DNA of 64,000 bases from Halichoerus grypus. Taxonomy: Eukaryota; Chordata; Mammalia; Carnivora; Phocidae. Below the pieces are notes generated by a model. That model was not told where the DNA came from and searched no databases. It was given only the letters and a program-made list of their open reading frames with translations. The stretch lies in the NCBI RefSeq assembly GCF_964656455.1, contig NC_135714.1, positions 58,181,850 through 58,245,849 of the forward strand, read 5' to 3'. The translations under genes and the position numbers were made by a program. Below, one piece after another: positions 11,301-23,300 of the stretch; within the stretch, counting starts at the first letter, position 1; every line of letters begins with the position of its first letter.

Positions 11301-14300
11301 TTTCCAAGTAACTTTTATTTGTCCTTCAGGACTCATGTTGTTTAAGATCTTCACTCTGACCTCCACCCAGTCTGGATTGCCAATCTTTTTTCTTCCAAAG
11401 GGTCACATATGCACTTCTCCTACAACTTCTGTTATACTGCATTACGATTGTTGTTTAATTATTTGACTCTCTAATTAGACTGTGAGTTTCTTAAGTGCAG
11501 AGATTAATTTATTCATATCCACACGTACATAATTATTTGTGTGTGTAAGTAAATATGTTAAATATGTAAGCATAATAGTAATATTATAACAATATATGTG
11601 GTAAATGACAGAGACAAAATGTTTTCTAAACTGGAATCCTAAAACAATAACAATGATAACAAGACAATAAAACTCTCCTTTGTATCTTGTGGGGCTAACC
11701 ATGGAAACAATACTCTAGTTGGTCTCCCCTTAAGTTCCTTAAGAGATGTGAAAAGAGCTTGTGACACTTGAGTGAGGTCAAATAGAGAAGACTTCCTTAT
11801 TAGAACAAGTCACTATACATGACCTTTTGGGTCTCTCAGTTTGCCAAGGATAAAGCAATAGAAGATGCCAAGTTCTTCTCTGGTTTTCTAGTAATAACAA
11901 TAAAAATAAATAAGTTCAGAATGAAGTCATCAAAAACAACTGCTCCTTTTGATGTTTTATAGAGCCAGCTTATGAACTATACTTGTTCCAAGCAGTCGAT
12001 CCTCTCCAGTAAAATCAGCCCATGCTGTGCGCTGCCGGTGCCATTCCAAGGGGAATGCGTTATCAACTCAGAAAATGACGATGAACCTGATCTTCCATCT
12101 TTGCCACTCAGCAGATTTACAGAAGACCGATTTGTATGCGCACAGTTCTCCAACAAGCCAGATGATTTCCTGCAAGAGTAATACAGCTTTTTGTAAAATC
12201 TTTGTAATGGAGTACACACATATATTTATGGACTTTCTGGGAAGGGTTGTAGACTTGAATGATGACAGAGGCTAACCCATGATGTAAATGAGTGACTCAA
12301 ATTGTTCAAGAGGAGATGCTTGGTGGAGTCAAAAGTGGCAGCTACTTATACAGCTCCAGCCACTTGTTAGCATATGGGAATGTAGGCTTCGGGTAGTTGG
12401 GTCTACTGCATTTTATTTTATTTTATTTATTTTATTTTTATTTAAATTCAATTAATTAACCTATAGCGTATTACTAGTTTCAGAGGTAGAGGTCAATGAT
12501 TCATCAGTCTTATATAACACCCCGTGTTCATCACATCACATGCCCTCCTTAATGTCCATCACCCAGTTACTGCATCCTCCCACCCCCTTCCCCTCCAGCA
12601 ACCCTGTATTTTGAAAGAAGCTGGAAGTTGCTTGATTTTTAAGTGTTGACAACTAATACAGAATTTTTAAAAACACAGTGAGGGTCAAGTATTTGCAAAC
12701 TTTGCTCTAAGGTACTCATCCCTAAGGAATGGCTTCAGATTGGTATACCTGGTGAGCTCTTCTATTTTAATTAATGTAATACCTACTACCAAAGCCATGG
12801 TGTGGCATTTAAAGATTAGAGAGATGGAATATTAACATCTCAGGTGTCCATTCTGAAATGCATATTAATTTGTGCAAGACAAACTGATTTCAATATGTAA
12901 TATTAAAACAATATTGCTGTGTGATTGAAGTATTTCCAAAGTCACTTTGTGAAGCATTATTTGGAGCAATTAAACTCCAACAATGCGTAAGAATTTGAGT
13001 TTTCTTCAAAGCTTTTTGTAGAATGACTTGAGCTATATTTCTGAAATTACATTTGATATGGCTTATAAAAGTAAATGTCACTGCCTGAACCCACTCATTC
13101 CTAAACTTGCATTTGGTACTGGAAAAGTCGATAGGCACAACTTCCTATGGGAAATCACATTAAGCTATGAGTTGGGAGACCAGATTTCCAAAGACTAGCT
13201 TTGTCATGCATAAACTTTGGAATGTAGGTCAAGCCACTTAATTTCCTTAGGCTCTTGCGTTCCAGCTGCTAACTGAGGGGTTGGATAAGATCACTTCAAA
13301 GGTGCTTGTGATTCCTTTGTAAACATTCTAGAGTCCAGATTTCTCTTTCTTGTAACCCAGAAGAATGTATAGATTATGCTTGGACCACTCCAGCTTGAAA
13401 ACTTAGCTGGAAAAGAGGGGAAGATGATGATTTAATACCTCGCTAGCACTTTCTATCAAAAAAAAAAAAATTCTAATACTTATAAAATCTAGCCTCAAAG
13501 ATGATTGAGAAAAGTGTGCTCCCATCCAAATACTGGAAATTAATTTCTCATAAAAGTAAGTAGTGACCCTGAGCCAGAAACTATCAGCTTATCAGATTGT
13601 TTTGGTTTCAAGTTCTGAATCTGACACCACTCCTGTGTGACTTTGGAAAAATCACGTAATTTTATTGATTCTGTTTCTTTATCTCAAACTGTAGTCAATT
13701 AAACCTCCCTGCCATCCTCCCAAAGTTTCCAAATGCCTAAAATCAGTGAAAATATTGAATATTTTTCATAATCATAATTGGGTTTTGAAAGAAAACTCAT
13801 GGCTTCTGAATTTTACTGTTTCATATGGATACAGGTTTCTTTATGAATATTCAAGAAGACATTCAGAATTGGCACTTCCTGTGATTTTAAGAGTGGATAC
13901 GGTATATCAAAATTTATTGGCAAAATGCTGCAAATTAGAAAATCCTCTGGAATGCTATAGCCATGGGGTAAATGCCTTTTTATTTTTTAACTTGTTACTC
14001 ATAAGTGATTACCAACATAGAAAAAATTCCTGTGCTGTTGGTAGCGCCATATTTTGTAAAAGGATTGTGCGCCTTCTTGCTAATTGCCAACACTGCACAA
14101 CATCTAAACCAAAGGCCCCATCATCATACTATAGCAGGTCCCTAGGTGAGTCACTGTCTTATAGATTCTGTGCTTCATGAAACGTTCTCTGTGCCATCTT
14201 CCCTTTTAATGAGTGTCTGCTGGGAACCGTAGCAGATGGCATGAAAGCACAGCATATTAGGGTATGAGAAGATTGACTATTTCCATTAAGTAGTCCTGGA

Positions 14301-17300
14301 AACTGTCCCTGTTTCAGGCCAGAAATCATACTGTTCACAGGCAACAGCTCTGTTTGTGCATCTGACATGAAAAAAGCAGGTGACCTTACATATGTGACTA
14401 GATGATCACTTATCCGTGGATTACCAGGAACCAGGTTGGTTCTGGCTTATGTTATTCTAAGCAATGGCTTACATATTTACAGAGGGTGGGGTAGTGGTAG
14501 AGTATTGAAGGCATCTCTTGTCCTGTCTGGGCTCAAGCAGGTATATCTATCACATTTCTGTTCCCAGAGAGAAGGATCAGTGAAGGTAATTTATTCCCCT
14601 GTGGGTGAGCACCCTTTTGTAGCATCCCCAGTAGACCTCCACAATAATCATTATGATAATAGCACCTTACAGGAGCATGGATGTTTAGAGTTCACAAAGC
14701 AACTTTACAACCAGTGTCCTATTTGATCCTCACACCAGCCCAGTAACATAGGTAATGCCAGAATTATTAACTGCATTTTGTAGATGAAAGTATTGAGTTG
14801 TAGAAGGTTTAAAAGTCTTGCCCAACTTCACACAGGCAGTAAGGACAAGGCTAAGGGTTAAATCCAGGCAAACAGTTTGCAAATCTGGTAAAATTTTCAC
14901 TGTAACAAACACTGCTCAGTAAGATCAGGTACACTGGGTCAGATTAGTTAGGATGATAACCTGTCCTCCTACTGAAGAACTAAGCCTGAAAGGTCACTTG
15001 TATTTTCCCACTGGAATTTTATGTGCACAGTTGAAGAACTCTTTGAACTAGCAGTTAGTTCCGAGATTTCCATTTGATTCACTTCACTGTGTATTTGTGG
15101 AGTGCTTTACCATATTAAAGGCTGCTGCATGTTTTTATTAAACCGTGACTTCTTAACACGTATCTGTATTTCTATGCCTATATCTGTATCTCTGTATCTG
15201 TGCTGTTTATGTAAAAAGGCTGTATTATTAAATATAACCAACACTCTCTGACCAATCAAACTTAGATCTGTAAACTACCTTTAAAGATCTCTTTGGCTTG
15301 ATGAATGATTTGCCTTGTGCTTGTAAAATACACCGTATCAACCCACAAATGAATTTATATCATCAGAAACTAAATATCAATCTTGTTGTACCACTTCTTT
15401 TCTCCACAAAGTACATGGCCATTCCCGTTTTACCAGAACGTGTTTTTCAAGATTTGCAAGCTCACTAAGTAAATAAAGCCCTGGGCTTAGGAAAACAGTT
15501 ACATTAAACTATCAGGGTTTTGCAATCTTACCTCAAGATATATTGTTACAGGGATAACACTGATTATCTTTATTTTCCAGCAAGAGATGTTCCAAAGAGT
15601 GGTTCGTGAAAGCCGTGAGCGTGTAAAACATCATTGTGATTTACACGAGAAATTAGGAGATGCTAACTTCCATGACTGGTAGGCTTCCAAGATATTGTCC
15701 AGATTTATGCTTGTTAGTGAGTTTGGGTTAACTCCTGATGCTGAGAGCTGCTAAGATTCTACAACCAACCTTGAAATCTCAGAGGCCAAGGGAAAAATGA
15801 GTTCAAAATTAACCTAGCTATCTTTGTCTTGATAATACAGATGTCCACATAGCCTTAGGTGTTTCTACATGGCTTTCCAGGCCAGTTTCCAGATTCTGGC
15901 CAATATCCAGAAGTTAGGGAACCAAGCAGGCCCTGGCTGCTTTCCTGCTGTCTCTTTGGGTCTTCTCCCTCACACCTAGACATTTAGTTAGGGCTTTGCC
16001 TGCAGTGGTAGGATCCTTTTGTCAGTTTCAAGTCTGGTCATATAGTAAATTTAGTACTTTCACCATGGAGGGTAGAGATGAATAGATACCTTAGTTATTT
16101 GCCAGAGAGAATACATAAGCCTCTTGTGTGCAGAGAGATGATATTTCAAAGATCACTATGTCAAAAACCAAAAGCCAATTTTTAGTAATCTTTAGGGTCT
16201 TACTGTAATAGTCTATTTAGTAGAGTGTTGAGGAAAAAATCAGTTTGATATAGTGTCCCATAAATTCAGCTTGAAATTGATGTCGTTTTAAGACTCTACT
16301 TACATCACATTTGCTACTGTCCCATTAGCCAAAGTAAGTCATATGGCCAAGCTGAGTCAAGGGGTAGAGAAATAGACTCAACCTCTTGATTGGAGGATCT
16401 GCAAAATATTGTGTCCATTTAAAAAACATATATATATATCACACCACGTGACTTGATTTGGCTAATAAAATGTGAAAACTTTGGGGGCAGAAGCTTTAAC
16501 AACCAATGCATATTTTTCTATTTTCTCCTTTCCTTCTGATACAATATCCAGATACATTTGAGATGGTAGCTGATCTATCTGCCTTGGTTCCAGATAAGCA
16601 GAGCCACCATGCCAAATTGCACTGGACATATGGCTTGAATAAGAAATAAACCTTTGTTTCTTTTTTTTTTAAGATTTTATTTACTTATTTGACAGAGACA
16701 CAGCAACAGAGGGAACACAAGCAGGGGGAGTGGGAGAGGGAGAAGCAGGCTCCCCGCTGAGCAGAGAGCCCGATGCGGGGCTCAATCCCAGCACCCTGGG
16801 ATCATGACCAGAGCCGAAGGCAGACACTTAACGACTGAGCCACCCATGCGCCCCAAGAAAAAAACCTTTGTGGTTTGAAACCATGCAACAAAGTTGCATT
16901 TTTTGTTATTGTTACAAAACCTAGTCTATCCAAACTAATACAAAAATTGTGCAGTAATTAAAGTGATATCTTAAAGGAATAAATAAATAAATAAATAAAT
17001 ACATACATACATACATAAAATTAATATCCAGAATAATGGACCCAGAAAAAAATTATTCTTTCAGAAAGAATATTTGGCTTATTACTTCTATATTGTGTTC
17101 ATTTGCTAATGTCTAGTTTAAGGATTAGATCTGTGGTTCTCAAAATTTAGAGTGTATCAAAATTACCTGGAGGACTCGTTAAAACGCAGCCCCATCCCCA
17201 GAGTTTCTCATTCTGTAAGTCTGAGATGAGGCCTGAGAATTTGCATTCCTAACAAGTCCCCAGGGTTGCTGATAACTGCTGGTCCATGAGTCACACACTA

Positions 17301-20300
17301 GAACCACCAGATTAGGTTGCCTGCTCATTGGATGTTACAGCTAAATTCTTTCCCCAACTCCATTATAATATAAAAGCAATGATTGATTCTGATTTTTTGT
17401 TGTCTTCAAATCCAGGTCAGTAGAGTCTTTCTCCTTAAAATCTTCCTCATATCCCTCTATTCCCACCACCACTTTCCTAGTTGAGTCTATCATTGTCTCT
17501 CACCTGGATTTCTGGAATGGCCTTCAACTACTATTTCCCTCATGTTGCTTCTTGCCCACCTTCATTCATTCTTTATATGGCAACTATAATTATCCTAAAA
17601 ACGAAGCAAATCTGATTCTGTAACTAAGCTTTCTTCCTCTTTCTGTCTCCAATCCCCAATTACCACCCCCAAACTCCACAAAACAAAACCACAATCACAT
17701 TCAATGGCTCCCCTCCCACTTTCACTCCCCTTCACCAGGCTCATTTTTTGTTATTGTTAGATCTCAGCCCACCTGCCATTTCCTCCAGGAGGCATGCCTG
17801 ACCTTCCTGAGATGGGATTAGATGCCATTTTCTGTGCAGCTACAGCACTCTAAATTCCTGTCACTACATTGAGTGTTCCTGCTATCTCACCCATTAGGAT
17901 GTGAGCCCTGTGAAATTAAGGCCTGTTTGCTGATTGTTGCTGCCCCCCTATTCCTACACACTATAGACAACCAATACAGGCTGTAAGAGCCTGTGTATAC
18001 ATTTATTTCAGAAGCTGTTTATTAAGTCTGATTTTGCAGCCATCCAAATTAGCTCTCACAGTATCCTTGATAAGTATCCCCCCCCCCCAGCAAAGGATCA
18101 AGGTAGAGTAATGTGTGAGGTGTGAAGAGAATTCTAGGTATATTGAATAAGTTCTTGGGTCATTGGAACAAGGACTAAAAAGAATTAAACCCTGTTTAAT
18201 GTTTCGTTCAACCTAAGGTAGAGATTGTCAAATACTGAGGAAACTCTAGAATTCTTCATTTTAGGCACATGGTCATTGCCAGGAGTAAGAGGAAATTATT
18301 CTTTCAGGCTCATAATCCTTTATACTAAGAAAACCCCAGAACTATCTGCTCAAGAGTTGGTTACATTCACAAAGAACATGGCAGCCGCTGCCACCAAATG
18401 TTGCCCACTGAGAGATGAGCAACAATTTGCCTGCATGGAGGACTCGGTAAGTCCGTCTTGACCTCATGTTTGCCTGTTCTTGAAGTCCTAATCTCTAGCC
18501 TCCAGCAATCAATCTCATGTTTGTGGACACATCATGAATTGTCAATGGAGCTTAATATTTCTATCCCCAGGAGACCTTCTTTTAGGCCAGCTCATGCCAA
18601 TTGTCTTGATTAGCAGCAGAGGTAAGACTGTTATTTCTCTAATGGTGGTGATGTCAGATTCAACAAGTCTTTACCTAGATCATACTCCACGGTCTAACTC
18701 TTGGATTTTCAAGCCAACAAAATTGACTTTGTCAACAACTTCAAAGAAAATGCTGATTTTAGACTAAGTCATCCTAATCAAATGTATAGGAAAAAACAAA
18801 ACAAAACCAAAAAACAGTCACCACACCTCTGCACTGGATGTTTTTCCACACAAGAAGCAATTTTCTGTGACACCAGCTGGGTGTCCTACAATTTAACTCA
18901 TTCTGACAACTCTATCTGGAGATGATGTCAGATTCCACAGGTTAAGGGCTCAGTCCTACAAGACTGCTCCCATCCCACTTCAGATAACATTTGCAAGTCC
19001 AGGTTGTCCCCTGTGATTTTGACTAACCAGCTATAAATCTAAGGTTCCCAGGATCTCCTTCTCAGGTTTGATTAATTTGTTAGAGCACCTCATAGAACTA
19101 AGAGGAACACTTACTTAAGTTCACCAGATGGGTAAAATATTTGATAAAGGAAAATGAGAACTTCCAAATGAAGAGATACTTAGGGTGAGGTCTGGGAGCA
19201 TCCTGACTGCAGAAGCTTCTGTTCCTGTGGAATTGGGATGTGTCACCTTCTTAATATATGGATGGGTTCACCCACTTGGGAACTTTCCAATGCCCAAACT
19301 GTTGGGATTTTAAAAAGCTTCCTTATGTATACATGATCAATTATTAACTCATTTCCAGCCCATCTCCCCTCTCTGGAGAATGGGGGGTGGGGTGGGGCTG
19401 AAAATTCCAAGCTTCTAATCATGGCTTGGGCTTTCTGGGACCCAGCCCCCATCCAGGAGCCCACCCAGAGTCACCTCATTAGAACAAAAGATGCTCCTAA
19501 TTCCCTTATCACTTAGGAATTTACAAGGGCTTCAGAAGACCTTTGTCAGGAACTGGGGTCAAAGATCAAACATTTATATTGTCTATTATCTCACGTCAAA
19601 CTCACAAGTGTTAAATTTATTAGACAGAATACCACCACTGTGTTCATTTACAATGAGAAATGTGTTTCCAATGGTATCAATAATTGGGCCTAAGAACTAG
19701 AGTACACTTTTTCCTGAATCAAAATACTTAGGAAGTTGAATGAGAATATGGGTAGTTGTGCAAATGGAATCAGAAGAAGGGAAGGCATGGTCTTAAGGGA
19801 TATTCTTCCAGGCTATCTTGAGAAATGAGAAATTATGTCTCCCTCACAATGGAGAACATCCCTCCAGGGACCTGTATGCTCATGTCTCCAAGATATAGTC
19901 TCCAGGTCTCTCTCAAGTGGTATTATTTTAACACTACTGAATTCTTATTTGGTGACAGTTTTCTCTGCCCTAAATGTTCTTGATAAAACATCTCCTTTAT
20001 GCTAAATTGGTCTTTCTTCTGATAAAACATAATTTTTTTGACTGAAGATATAAAAAATTTTATTATCTAGCCCTGTCTAACTTTTATTTTATTATAAATT
20101 TTTGTTATCTAGTCATGCCTTCCTTGGAGAACTCATTCAATTAGACTTATATGTTTCTAAAGCCTTATTTTTAGGTGATCTCTTTGGTTACATTTGAAAT
20201 GGATAAACTCATACATGAAATGTTGATGCTTACTGGCTTCAATTATTTCATTCCCAAATATGTAAACGACTGGGAATTTGGGGAGTCATACTTGGAAAGG

Positions 20301-23300
20301 CATACAGGCGGGCTTGTAGACAACATCAGGATAAGAATCAGACACACAAGGAGCAAGGCAAGGTGACATTTCTAGAAGAGGACAAAGAAATGAAGGTGAT
20401 AACTGAACTAGGATCCAAAGATTTCTTTCATCATTCATTCATTCATTCAATAAATATTCATAGAGCATTTACCATACGCCAAGTTCTGTGGTGTTTACAG
20501 ATGTCCAGTTTTAGAAAATAGAAACAAATGGGATTTGAGCTTCTTAAGTAAGAACTCCACTTATCAATTATACTTCTGAGTCAAATTAGCAGTGCTGTTG
20601 ACTTGAGGCTTGATTTTAATTTAAAAGAGCATAAGAAACTCCTATCTTAAGTCAACACTGGTCTACAAATTGGACTGGGAAGGAACCTGGAGGTGGAGTC
20701 CAAGTGAACTCAACTTGAGGATGAGGGGAAGAGGGAGGACAAGTCTGGCAACCAGGCTGCATCTGACACTCCTGCTTTTTCCCAAACAGTGAAATCCAGG
20801 CCGAACTAGAAGAAACCAGAATTTGAGAATCTTTATGAGTCTTATTTTCTATGGAGTAAAACAAAACAAAACAAAAAAAACACAAAAAAATGACCTAAAC
20901 CTTATGGCTCTTATTTTAATTCTCTTCTGGGAAAGGCAAAACTAATTCTTGGAGGTTTATGCAGAAGACATGAGGCAGAGCCTATCAATGCTGGTGTGGG
21001 CCACTGCTGTGATGCCTCCTACGCCTTCAGGAAGCCATGCTTTGATGATCTGCAAGTCAATGGAACTTACATTTCTCCGCCTTTATCCTGTGACCAAGTC
21101 ATCAACCTTAAAGAGAACTTGTGCAAAGCTCAGGAGGAGGAAATCCAAACTGAAAAGCAAAAGTAAGAATACTTGTTTAATTTGTTCTTTAATTTGTTCT
21201 GCCCACAAGGGAGCAGGTATAGAGAACTGTAAACTGGGCTCAGATATAAATATTGCATAATGAATGGATCAGCTAAATGTTATGTTAGAGGTCAAGTAGA
21301 ATGGAGGATATTCCTGCAGTTTTGCAATATGGCTATCATGGTTGCTACCCCAATTAGATCAGCTAATGAGATTGAAGTCTATTGATCAGAAAATATTGAC
21401 AGAGAAGTACATTAATTTATTTTTCCTAAAATGGGAAATTTGGAACATTTGTACATGTGTGTGTATGATATATACATATGTAATGCATATGAAAACATTT
21501 ATAAATTAGAAAATTTTATGAGTATAAGTTATTACTTTGCAAAGTGCAATTTGGATTTGGTTGCTCTTTCCAATACTGAAGCCTATTGGTGAGAAATGTT
21601 GCCAATAGAATACAATGTCTATACATTCGAGCAAAGGTTCCCAACATGTGTTCTATGTAAAAAGGGCTTCTGGATGAAGCCAGCAATAGAGTCTGCGGGT
21701 TGACTGGATGAGTCTGTTGACCTGGGGCCAGCCTCAGCCATTCTCAGCTTGCTCAAGAGTGTATGGTCAGCTGCTAAGTCAGCTGGGAGCTGGCTGGCCA
21801 AGGCTGGCCTTGGCTAGGACGGCTTGTCTCTGCTGCACGTGGTCTTCTGTCCTCTGGCAGGTTAACCTAGGCTTCTTCACATGGTAGCTGGAAGAAGGTG
21901 GATGTGTGGAGGTCTTGTGAGGCCCAGGTTTGGAACCATGCAATGCCACCGATGCTGTAAGGTAGGTCATAGGGCCAGCCCAGATTAAAGTAGGGTATGG
22001 AAATAGACTTCATTTCTTGATAGAAAGAGTTGGAACATCACATTGTAAAGGACACGGATACAGATAAAGATGGATAATTGGTCCATTTTTGTAATCAATC
22101 TGCTGCCTGTGGATCATTAATACAGTTGTTGAAACTACAGAAAATGATAAATGTCAAGATAATAGTGGAAAGAGAGGTGATACACTGGGTCTGAAGTCAT
22201 CAAAAATGAGGGAAAATGACCAGACTTTCTATATGGGGCAGGAATAAGTATTGATGAGGGATGTTAGAATTTGATAATGTGAACTTCAAAGGAGCTATGG
22301 CTTTTCAAAGAGGATGAAGAAGAGATATCCTGGAAGTAAAAGAGACCTAGATACTAAGGTAGGAGTTCAAGCAAAACAGCCTCCCCTTGAAAGGTCCTGG
22401 GGGAAGCTGTATCCTCTGGGGAGCCTCATGTTTTCTTATAGAGCAAGACAGAGAAGTTCAGAAGAGAAGCTGTGGATAGAGGGATGTTTTCTTGAGAAAG
22501 CCTCAAGTTACAAAGGAGACAGAGGACCAGGAGAGCAGGAGATGGGTCAGATTAGGGGTGTAGAAACCTCAGCATGGTGACAAGTGACCTGGGAGACTCA
22601 GATTTCTGAGTGTGACTGAGGCTGAGGTGACTGAGGCGTCACCGGCGTGGCTTTGGAAGTAGTGCATCAGCACACATAACTTTAGAGCAGCCGATTTGCC
22701 CTTTGCCACTGAGAGCATAAGGTGATTAAGATCTCACAGGTGGTTGGCATTTTCCCCAATTCTCCCCACTCCTGCGTAGATGGATTGAATGGAACAGTTA
22801 TTGTCAGCTCTTAGAAAAGAGACTTCTTGTTTGCTGCTGCAGACAAAGAATTTCCTTTCTTAGCAGCATCAATCATCCATCTCTTCACTCCCATTCCACT
22901 CCTGAGCCTGGAGCCAAGATACTCCCATGGTCCAGGCATTTTCCCCTAGAATGAATTCGGCTTCTGGTGAGTGTGCTGTTAGAAGCCCCATTTGGAGATG
23001 ACCAAAGGTGACCGTTCTAGGAAAAGCCAAAGGGTGAAATTCTGGTTTCCCTGAATCAGCAGCATGCATTGATAGCACTCCAACCCCCCAACGGTGGGGC
23101 AGTTCCCTTCTAGTGCCCCTGCTCCTGTCCTCAGGAGAAAGCAGGTGAGCCCTAGTCCTCATTATTCCTTCTCCCCCAAGATCATTAGAAGTGGTAGCTT
23201 CCTGTATTTCTAATTCATTTATTTACTCTCAGACATGCACTTGCAGGGTCTAAATATTCCGAGTCCAATAATATATCTTGCCAAGTGAGGCAAAGTTTTT

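Larger units (their letters stand above)
6613..11962 (+). other. ARG intron 7
   Basis: 5.35 kb with three SINEs, a sense L1 3' fragment inserted in a MIR and an antisense L1 fragment. The pyrimidine-rich stretch at 6985-7075 and the unique DNA at 7080-8100, 8700-9520 and 11160-11950 show nothing identifiable. Confidence 0.8.
12178..20935 (+). other. ARG introns 8 to 11 (exons 9-11 excepted)
   Basis: Intron 8 (12178-13834) carries an antisense L1 3' fragment and MIR-like pieces. Intron 9 (13968-15580) has a MIR near 14700-14900. Intron 10 (15679-18307) has a SINE, a tetranucleotide repeat, a MER5A relic and a run of C at about 18080-18089. Intron 11 (18447-20935) has an old LTR-like stretch. 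Nothing coding was recognised in them besides the listed exons. Confidence 0.7.

Noticed and set aside
13746..14180. Open frame of 144 codons
   Set aside because: Only 13835-13967 is coding (ARG exon 9); the flanks are intron that happens to be open.
16661..16854. tRNA gene in SINE heads
   Set aside because: The SINE heads descend from a tRNA but have lost the acceptor stem and cloverleaf pairing; no free-standing tRNA was seen.
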